Positions 1-5,161 of a stretch of DNA of 13,211 nt are shown here, piece after piece. A program made the translations under genes and the position numbers. The first letter of the stretch is position 1. Each line of letters opens with the position of its first letter. Source of the stretch: Aquifex sp. (GTDB lineage Bacteria > Aquificota > Aquificia > Aquificales > Aquificaceae); the NCBI GenBank assembly GCA_015487405.1, contig WFPV01000154.1:1-13211 (forward strand), in the 5' to 3' direction. The notes below the pieces were generated by a model. It saw nothing but the letters and a program-made list of their open reading frames with translations. It searched no databases and was not told the DNA's origin.

Positions 1-137
1 CTAACCTTTTTTAACTTCCCGTCGGGGAGAACGCACCTGAAGGTATCCCCGTCTATAACTCTAACGACCTTGCAGGGAATTAATTCCTGGGCGAACAACG
101 CCAGAGGCGTAATTAACCCTAATAAAAACTTCTTCAT
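1..137 (-). CDS. Secreted staphylococcal-nuclease-like (thermonuclease family) protein, 5' part only
   Basis: The reading frame opens at ATG 137-135 and stays open to the left edge, giving 45 codons, so the gene is cut by the window. It starts MKKFLLGLITPLALFAQE, a short positive n-region and a hydrophobic core that look like a signal peptide cut near residue 17, so the product is probably exported. Directly after comes CKVVRVIDGDTF (residues 22-33). The V-x-D-G-D-T motif opens the SNase (OB-fold) domain, and its aspartates (D29, D31) match the Ca2+-binding positions of staphylococcal nuclease. The catalytic Arg and Glu residues lie outside the window, so activity cannot be judged. The ATG overlaps the stop of the upstream TPR-like gene by 4 nt (ATGA), so it is very likely the last or a late gene of the tsf operon. 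Family call is good from the motif; substrate (DNA or RNA) is unknown. Confidence 0.75.
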   Translation of the reverse strand, partial: MKKFLLGLITPLALFAQELIPCKVVRVIDGDTFRCVLPDGKLKKV

Positions 138-640
138 TTTTTGACCTCTTTTAGCTTGAGCTCAGCGAGCCTTCCAAAGTATGTGTCCGGAAACTCCTTC
201 CTTAATGTTGCCCAGATGCCGAGAGCCTTATCCCTCTTCCCTTCCTTTTCGTAAATAAAGCCCTGCAAGCTGAGAGCGGAAGGGTAATTGAAACGTTCCT
301 TACTCACACCTTTTGCCTCTTCCAGAGCCTCCTTAAATCTTTTCTTTTCGTAAAGCTCCGCACCCACCCTTTCCCTATAGAAGGACTTTAGTTCTTCGTC
401 TTCAATACTATTCTCCACTTCCCCGTAATTTCCCTTCAGTGCTTGAAGGTAGGGATAAAAGGGAGAGTCCTTTGCATACTTTAAGGCTTCCTCGTAAGAG
501 ATTTTTCCTTTCTCGTAAAGGTAAACCTTGTAAGCTATCTCTTTGAGTTTCTCTTTCTTTCTGGATTCGTAGAAGTTGTAACTCCAGACGCCGAGAACGA
601 TTAAAACTACTACAGCGAGGAAAAGGTAAAAATCCCTCAT
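134..640 (-). CDS. Membrane-anchored TPR-like protein (hypothetical)
   Basis: This 168-residue protein has one hydrophobic segment at residues 4-20 after a very short N-terminus, followed by a Lys/Arg/Glu-rich helical region. That is the layout of a single-pass anchor with a soluble helical domain outside or at the membrane face. Residues about 92-165 read as tetratricopeptide-like helices: ELYEKKRFKEALEEAKG, then SLQGFIYEKEGKRDKALGIW and an FPDTYFGRLAELKL helix. This recalls YfgM/YbgF-type periplasmic scaffold proteins, but no specific family is certain. Its ATG (640-638) overlaps the frr stop by 4 nt (ATGA), and its own TGA overlaps the nuclease ATG by 4 nt, so it is translationally coupled on both sides. 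A role in assembling or quality control of envelope proteins is inference from the architecture alone. Confidence 0.7.
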   Translation of the reverse strand: MRDFYLFLAVVVLIVLGVWSYNFYESRKKEKLKEIAYKVYLYEKGKISYEEALKYAKDSPFYPYLQALKGNYGEVENSIEDEELKSFYRERVGAELYEKKRFKEALEEAKGVSKERFNYPSALSLQGFIYEKEGKRDKALGIWATLRKEFPDTYFGRLAELKLKEVKK

Positions 641-1191
641 ATACTCATTATCTCCTTCTCTTTAGCTTCCATCAGTTTGTTGAGCTCCTCTATGTATTTG
701 TCGGTGAGCTTCTGGAGTCTCTCAAGTGCCCTCTTTTTATCGTCTTCGGAAATTCCCTCTAAATCCTCTATCATCTCCTTTGCATCCCTTCTCGCGTTTC
801 TTACCTTCACTCTCGCCTCTTCCGTAATCTTGTGAAGGAGTCTCACAAGCTCCTTTCTCCTTTCCTCGGTCAGGGGAGGCAAGGTGATCCTTATTATGTT
901 TCCCTGAACTGTGGGATTGAGGTTCAGCTCCTCCCTTATCGCCTTTTCTATCGCGGGAGCGGCATTCTGGTCCCAGACCTGAATCATTATCTGGTTGTGC
1001 TCGGGGATGGAGATTGTCCCGAGCTGTTTTATGGGAACCTTAGAGCCGTAGTATTCAACCTTTATCTCTTCAACGAGAGCGGTGGAAGCCCTGCTCGTCC
1101 TGAGTCCTGCAATCTCCTGCTTGTAATACTCCACCGCCTTTTTCATATCCTTTTCTGTTTCTTTCAGGATACTTTCCATTTCCTCTATCAT
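637..1191 (-). CDS. frr: Ribosome recycling factor (RRF)
   Basis: RRF works in the cytoplasm with EF-G to split the post-termination 70S ribosome. The 184-residue length is that of the family (about 185). Diagnostic stretches are the helical LRTSRASTALVEEIKVEYYG (residues 30-49), the domain-II region KVPIKQLGTISIPE (51-64), and NPTVQGNIIRITLPPLTEERR (about 92-112). The long C-terminal helix EARVKVRNARRDAKEM completes the tRNA-mimic three-helix bundle. It lies 17 nt downstream of pyrH and its TGA overlaps the next ATG. The start is uncertain: ATG 1191-1189 has no clear ribosome binding site, and a second ATG four codons later has GAGGAA almost touching it. The first ATG gives the usual length and is preferred. 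TTATAAT lies just upstream (see findings). Confidence 0.97.
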   Translation of the reverse strand: MIEEMESILKETEKDMKKAVEYYKQEIAGLRTSRASTALVEEIKVEYYGSKVPIKQLGTISIPEHNQIMIQVWDQNAAPAIEKAIREELNLNPTVQGNIIRITLPPLTEERRKELVRLLHKITEEARVKVRNARRDAKEMIEDLEGISEDDKKRALERLQKLTDKYIEELNKLMEAKEKEIMSI

Positions 1192-1208
1192 ATTTCTTTA
1201 TTATAACT

Positions 1209-1931
1209 TTACCCTTTTACTATTGAACCCACCTCTTCCCCGAGAATGGATCTCTTTAGATTTCCTTTTTCCTTTACATTTAGAACGATAACGGGAATCT
1301 CGTTTTCTTTACAAAGAGTTAAAGCGGTGTGGTCCATGACCTTCAGACCTTTGTTTATGACCTCTAAGTAGCTTATCTCTCTGATAAGAACCGCGTCGGG
1401 ATATTTTTCAGGATCCTTGTCGTAAATTCCTCCTACCTTCGTAGCCTTTATGAGAACCTCCGCACCTATCTCGGCGGCTCTCAACGCCGCAGCGGTATCA
1501 GTTGAGAAGAAGGGATTTCCCGTTCCTCCTGCAAAAATAACGATTCTTCCCTTTTCTAAGTGTCTTATAGCCCTTCTCCTTATGTAGGGCTCCGCTATCT
1601 GCCTCATCTCTATCGCGGAAAGAACTCTCGTGGGAATCTTGACGTGGTTCTCTAAGGCGGACTGGAGGGCTAAGGCGTTTATCACGGTTGCGAGCATTCC
1701 CATGTAGTCCGCGGTAGCCCTATCTATTCCTATCTCCTTTCCCTGAAATCCCCTGAATATGTTTCCCCCACCTATCACTATGGCAAGTTCAACGCCGATG
1801 TCGTAAACCTCCTTTATTTCGTGAGAAATGTATTCAAGAAAGGAGGGGTCAATCCCGTAACCCCTCTCCCCCGCAAAGGCTTCTCCCGAAAGCTTTAAGA
1901 GAACCCTCCTATACTTGGGCGTCTCCCCCAT
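1209..1931 (-). CDS. pyrH: Uridylate kinase (UMP kinase)
   Basis: PyrH phosphorylates UMP to UDP with ATP and is the bacterial hexameric enzyme of the amino-acid-kinase fold, feeding pyrimidine nucleotide and nucleic acid synthesis. The 240-residue protein shows KLSGE (13-17) at the N-terminus, the glycine-rich GGGNIFRG (54-61), the nucleotide-binding GGTGNPFFSTDTAAA (135-149), and KATKVGGIYDKDPEK (162-176). The C-terminal DHTALTLCKENEIPVIVLNV is also characteristic. Its ATG shares one base with the tsf stop codon (TGATG), and a GGTGG stretch just before serves as a possible ribosome binding site, so translation is probably coupled to tsf. Nothing is missing or unusual. Cytoplasmic. Confidence 0.97.
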   Translation of the reverse strand: MGETPKYRRVLLKLSGEAFAGERGYGIDPSFLEYISHEIKEVYDIGVELAIVIGGGNIFRGFQGKEIGIDRATADYMGMLATVINALALQSALENHVKIPTRVLSAIEMRQIAEPYIRRRAIRHLEKGRIVIFAGGTGNPFFSTDTAAALRAAEIGAEVLIKATKVGGIYDKDPEKYPDAVLIREISYLEVINKGLKVMDHTALTLCKENEIPVIVLNVKEKGNLKRSILGEEVGSIVKG

Positions 1932-2797
1932 CAGAGACCACCCAGCTCAAACCTACAGAACCTCTTTATCTCAACGTCAAGCCCGCTCTCCTTTATTACG
2001 TCCTTGACCTTCTTCTTATCGTCCCTTATAAAGGGCTGCTCAAGGAGAACCTTCTCTTGGTAGAACTTCTTCAGCTTTCCTTCCACTATCTTGTCAACGA
2101 TGTGCTCGGGCTTTCCTTCCCCAAGGGCTTGCTCCCTTAAGATTTTTCTTTCTCTATCAAGAACCTCTTGGGGAATATCCTCAACCCTTACGTATTCAGG
2201 TCTCATAGCCGCAATCTGCATAGCTATATCTTGAACGAGCCTGAGAACCTGGTCGTTCAGCTCGGGAGCTTTGAAGTCCACGAGAACCCCTATCCTTCCA
2301 CCACCGTGAACGTAGGAGTGGAGATAATCTTCGGTATCGTATCTGCAGTATCTGGAGAGCTTTATGTTCTCCCCGATTTTTGCTATAGCTTCTTTTATGA
2401 GGATTTCCACGGTTTTTTCCGGCTCGTCGTAGAGTTTCTGACTTAATATTTCCTCACCTTCTCCCACTTTGTTCTTATTCTCGTCCGTTTCAAGTATGTG
2501 TCTCGTTATCCTTTCTGCGAGCTTCTGAAACTCCTCGTTTCTCGCAACAAAGTCGGTCTCACAGTTTAGCTCTATCATAGCTCCCTTTTTCCTGTCGTCC
2601 GATACGAGGACGTATATAAGACCTTCCTTAGTCTCCCTTCCCGCCTTCTTTTCAGCCTTTGCAAGCCCCTTTATTCTTAGAATTTCCTTAGCTTTCTCTA
2701 TATCACCGCCCGCTTCCTCAAGAGCCTTTTTACAGTCCAGCATTCCCGCTCCGGTCATTTCTCTGAGTTTCTTTACATCTTCCATGCTTACAGCCAT
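1931..2797 (-). CDS. tsf: Translation elongation factor Ts
   Basis: EF-Ts exchanges GDP for GTP on EF-Tu. The protein is 288 residues (E. coli 283). The N-terminal UBA-like domain carries LREMTGAGMLDCKKALEEAG (11-30), followed by the core motif TDFVARN (81-87), which inserts near the EF-Tu nucleotide site, and the HSYVHGGGRIGVLVDF strand (160-175). A strong ribosome binding site AAAGGAGGT lies 7 nt before ATG 2797-2795, which fixes the start over the second Met at codon 5. It is first in the operon with pyrH, frr and two further genes. rpsB, the gene that usually precedes tsf, is absent: upstream is a 58-bp divergent promoter region and an unrelated plus-strand gene. Confidence 0.97.
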   Translation of the reverse strand: MAVSMEDVKKLREMTGAGMLDCKKALEEAGGDIEKAKEILRIKGLAKAEKKAGRETKEGLIYVLVSDDRKKGAMIELNCETDFVARNEEFQKLAERITRHILETDENKNKVGEGEEILSQKLYDEPEKTVEILIKEAIAKIGENIKLSRYCRYDTEDYLHSYVHGGGRIGVLVDFKAPELNDQVLRLVQDIAMQIAAMRPEYVRVEDIPQEVLDRERKILREQALGEGKPEHIVDKIVEGKLKKFYQEKVLLEQPFIRDDKKKVKDVIKESGLDVEIKRFCRFELGGL

Positions 2798-2801
2798 TCC
2801 G

Positions 2802-2810
2802 TGACCTCCT
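2802..2810 (-). promoter_or_regulatory. Strong ribosome binding site of tsf
   Basis: On the minus strand AGGAGGTCAC runs toward ATG 2797-2795. The AAAGGAGGT core is nearly fully complementary to the 16S rRNA 3' end, the best such site in the left operon, and fits the high expression expected of an elongation factor. Confidence 0.75.
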
Positions 2811-2824
2811 TTTAATCCATTTAG

Positions 2825-2830
2825 ATTATA
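2825..2830 (-). promoter_or_regulatory. Putative -10 box of the tsf-pyrH-frr operon
   Basis: The minus strand reads TTTGATATAATCT here, with a perfect TATAAT at 2830-2825. Initiation about 7 nt downstream would leave a leader of roughly 20 nt that carries the tsf ribosome binding site. No good -35 hexamer is seen 16-18 nt upstream (it would lie inside the first codons of the divergent gene and is A/T-rich), so the call rests on the -10 alone. Confidence 0.45.
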
Positions 2831-2855
2831 TCAAAGCCTACTAAATTAAGATTTT

Positions 2856-3299
2856 ATGAAGCTACAAGTTGTAGAAAATCCTATCGTAGTATTTGAAAAT
2901 GGCATTTACAGACCCGAGCCCACCCGTTTCTGGATATTAGAGCCCGAGTTTAAAGCCGCTGTCTCCAAGTTGGAATCCGAAGGCTACATAAAGAAGCTTT
3001 CTGAGGAAATTACTAAAGACGAAGAGCTCTTTAACTTTATGGTCAGCCTTCACGAGAAGGAAGTTAGAAAAAGGGAGGAAATCTTAAAGAGGGACTTTCC
3101 CGACATTTACCACGGGAGTGGAAAATGGGATTTGGTCTGCAAGAGAGTGCTCCTTAACAAGGATATCGGAATAGGGGGAATAAGGAACTTCAGGGCAAAG
3201 CCCTTTAAGGTTAGGTGTCTCCACCTCTGGACCGCTTACCACCTTGGTGACGAGGAGTTTAGAAACCCTATAGGGGAGTTCGTCCTTTCTAAGATTTAG
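2856..3299 (+). CDS. DUF501 family protein
   Basis: This is a 147-residue protein with no signal peptide or membrane segment. It follows the general layout I know for DUF501: an N-terminal strand region with PTRFWILEPEFKAAVSKLES (22-41) matching the family's 'PT-x-Y-W-L ... V-S-R-L-E-x-E-G' pattern, a helical segment with LHEKEVRKREEILKRDFP, then GIGGIRNF (105-112), VRCLHLWTAYHLG (119-131) and NPIGEFVL (137-144), matching the family's 'GI-x-G-I ... V-K-C-L-H ... N-P-x-G' end. The N-terminal Cys found in many members is not present. Function is unknown in the family. It is monocistronic, divergent from tsf by 58 bp, and its last 11 bp overlap the convergent cytidylyltransferase gene. No clear ribosome binding site precedes ATG 2856; a TATATC at 2827-2832 could be a -10 giving a short leader. 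Confidence 0.8.
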   Translation: MKLQVVENPIVVFENGIYRPEPTRFWILEPEFKAAVSKLESEGYIKKLSEEITKDEELFNFMVSLHEKEVRKREEILKRDFPDIYHGSGKWDLVCKRVLLNKDIGIGGIRNFRAKPFKVRCLHLWTAYHLGDEEFRNPIGEFVLSKI

Positions 3300-3843
3300 C
3301 GGCTTCTTCCAATATAGCCTTTACCCTCTCTTTTGGAATGTCCAACGCCTTTGCTATTTCCTCGTCGGATAGGTTAAGGTTCTCTTTCAGTTTCTGGATT
3401 ATCTCCTTCCTTGCATCCTCGTAGCCTTCCTCGTAGCCCTGGTTGTAAGCGGTAGTTTGCCTCAGCTCCGTAGAGGATATCCCGGGAGTTCTCGGAAGGT
3501 ATATCACCTCACAGTAATACTTCAAGTAGTCAAATTTTCCCTTCCAGTCGTCCCCCATAACGAAGACGTCTACGCCGTATTTCTTTATGTCCTCTACCTT
3601 CTGCTCCCAGGTCTTTTCAGGAATCACCTTATCAACGTATTTAATGGATTCCACTATCTTTTTTCTATGCTCATAGGGTATTAGTGCCTTCTTTCCCTTC
3701 AAGGCGTTGAACTCGTCCGTGGATACCCCCACAATCAAGTAATCTCCGAGCTCCTTGGCTCTTTTTAATATATTCAGATGTCCTATATGAAACATATCAA
3801 AGGTTCCGTAAGTCAGAACCACCCTCTTCTTTTTCTCGCTCAT
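3289..3843 (-). CDS. tagD: Glycerol-3-phosphate cytidylyltransferase (TagD-type) with C-terminal extension
   Basis: This enzyme class makes CDP-glycerol and PPi from CTP and glycerol 3-phosphate. Residues 1-130 are a standard cytidylyltransferase: TYGTFDMFHIGH (11-22) with the HxGH nucleotide-binding signature (H19, H22), PYEHRKKIVESIKYVD (56-71), VMGDDWKGKFD (95-105), and RTPGISST (118-125), equivalent to the RTxGISTT signature. It matches Bacillus TagD closely by eye. TagD is about 129 residues; this protein adds about 54 charged residues ending in LSDEEIAKALDIPKERVKAILEE, a helix-turn-helix-like tail. It follows the IPCT/DIPPS gene by 3 nt, with AAGGAG overlapping that gene's stop as ribosome binding site. 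In this context CDP-glycerol is more likely used for a phosphodiester solute than for teichoic acid. ADP-forming or ethanolamine-type relatives are less likely, given the TagD-like motifs. Confidence 0.9.
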   Translation of the reverse strand: MSEKKKRVVLTYGTFDMFHIGHLNILKRAKELGDYLIVGVSTDEFNALKGKKALIPYEHRKKIVESIKYVDKVIPEKTWEQKVEDIKKYGVDVFVMGDDWKGKFDYLKYYCEVIYLPRTPGISSTELRQTTAYNQGYEEGYEDARKEIIQKLKENLNLSDEEIAKALDIPKERVKAILEEAAKS

Positions 3844-3846
3844 ATA

Positions 3847-5133
3847 TCACTCCTTTCCTTTTCTTTTCCAAACCAAGTATATAGTCAGTGCAACCCGTAC
3901 GTTCGTTATTATAGCTAAGAAAACGAATAGCTCCTTAATCCACCCGAAAAGTGTAAAAATCATTATAAGGAATATCCTCTCGTCCCTTTTTCCGAGAAGG
4001 AAGCGAAGCTCCTTTATAACGATGTAAGCGTCCTCACAGTAAGCTCCCTTAAAACGTTCCGTAGAGTAGCTCACCATAGGTGTCCCGAAAATAGCTAAGA
4101 ACACCCACGGCATGAAGTCCCACGAAGGCTTAAGGTGAAAGGCGAGAGCGGTTAAAAAGGCAAAGTCCACGTATCTGTCAAGAACCGAGTCCAGCCAAGC
4201 CCCGAACTTAGTCGTCTGCATTCTCGCCCTTGCTATTTCCCCGTCTATCCCGTCAAGCATTGAATTTATTTGAAGCAAGATACCGCCTAACGGCGGTGAG
4301 AAGTAGGCAACGAGTGCAGAAAAGAGCCCAATGAAAAAGGTCAGCCACGTAGCCTGATTGGGCGTCAGGTAATCAACGAGATAGTAAGAGAGAACCTTAG
4401 ATACCTTACGGTTTATAAGCTTTGTGACCCAGCCGTCTCCTGCAACCTTTACCGCGAGCTGGATTATGTATTTCTTCGCCCTCTTTACATCCTCCGGAGT
4501 GTCAACATCCATCCAGAACTTGCCCGAAACCTCAGTGCAAGAAAGTTGTGCCTCTTTTGCAAGCTCGCTCATCGTGAGTTGCTCCTTTTCCTGAAGGAGC
4601 CTTTCCGCGACTTCAAATATACCCTCATCAAGCACGAAGAAACCCGTGTCAAATCCGTCGTAATTTGTGAGTCCCTTTCCGATTTCCTTTATCCTTCCGT
4701 TCTCACACTTTACTTTTGTTGCTTCTGTCTTGTCTATGTAAAGTCCGAGCTTGTCTATTATTAATCCCTTCCCTTTTAGAGCTTCCTCTATAAAAGCCTT
4801 CTCGTAGAGGTGGTCAGACATGAGAACTGCAAACTCTCCCTTTACGTGACCCCTTGCAAGGTAGAGGGAATAACCGTTCTCCCTTTCGGGATGGGGATTT
4901 TCTACGAGAGTGGCGTCAAAACCGCTCTGCCTTAAGAACTCCTCTATCTTTTCCTTAAAACGCTTGTTTACTACTATCACGAACTCTTCTACACCTGCGT
5001 CTTGCAGGAGCTTTAAATTCCTGTAAAGTATTCTCCTTCCCGCTACCTTTATTAACGCTTTTGGCGTATCCTTCGTTAACTCCCCTAAGCGTTTCCCTTC
5101 ACCTCCCGCTAAGATAACCGCCCTTTTAACCAT
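3847..5133 (-). CDS. Bifunctional inositol-1-phosphate cytidylyltransferase / di-myo-inositol-phosphate-phosphate synthase (IPCT/DIPPS)
   Basis: The enzyme makes CDP-inositol from CTP and L-myo-inositol 1-phosphate, then joins it to a second inositol phosphate to give phosphorylated di-myo-inositol phosphate, a heat-adaptation solute. Residues 1 to about 225 are a nucleotidyltransferase: LAGGEGKRL (8-16), TPKAL (23-27), metal-binding SDH (106-108) and WMDVDTPEDVKRAKKY (207-222). Residues about 235-428 are a membrane CDP-alcohol phosphotransferase with the full signature D294, D297, G298, A301, R302, G311, D315, D319 and several hydrophobic helices. The order of domains equals the archaeal/Aquifex bifunctional enzyme. 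An in-frame TAA three codons before the ATG supports the start, though no ribosome binding site is clear. The permease-like gene ends 28 nt upstream. Inositol-phosphate synthase and the final phosphatase are not in the window. Confidence 0.92.
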   Translation of the reverse strand: MVKRAVILAGGEGKRLGELTKDTPKALIKVAGRRILYRNLKLLQDAGVEEFVIVVNKRFKEKIEEFLRQSGFDATLVENPHPERENGYSLYLARGHVKGEFAVLMSDHLYEKAFIEEALKGKGLIIDKLGLYIDKTEATKVKCENGRIKEIGKGLTNYDGFDTGFFVLDEGIFEVAERLLQEKEQLTMSELAKEAQLSCTEVSGKFWMDVDTPEDVKRAKKYIIQLAVKVAGDGWVTKLINRKVSKVLSYYLVDYLTPNQATWLTFFIGLFSALVAYFSPPLGGILLQINSMLDGIDGEIARARMQTTKFGAWLDSVLDRYVDFAFLTALAFHLKPSWDFMPWVFLAIFGTPMVSYSTERFKGAYCEDAYIVIKELRFLLGKRDERIFLIMIFTLFGWIKELFVFLAIITNVRVALTIYLVWKRKGKE

Positions 5134-5161
5134 AAGACATTAGTTTATCAAAGGGAAGAAA

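Noticed and set aside
832..1206. Plus-strand open frame of 124 codons opposite frr
   Set aside because: Lies entirely antisense to a clear frr gene, has no ribosome binding site and reads as low-complexity Leu/Phe/Cys-rich sequence without family motifs.
2798..2855. Riboswitch or leader RNA upstream of tsf
   Set aside because: Only 58 bp with no stable stem visible; sufficient for divergent promoters and ribosome binding sites only.
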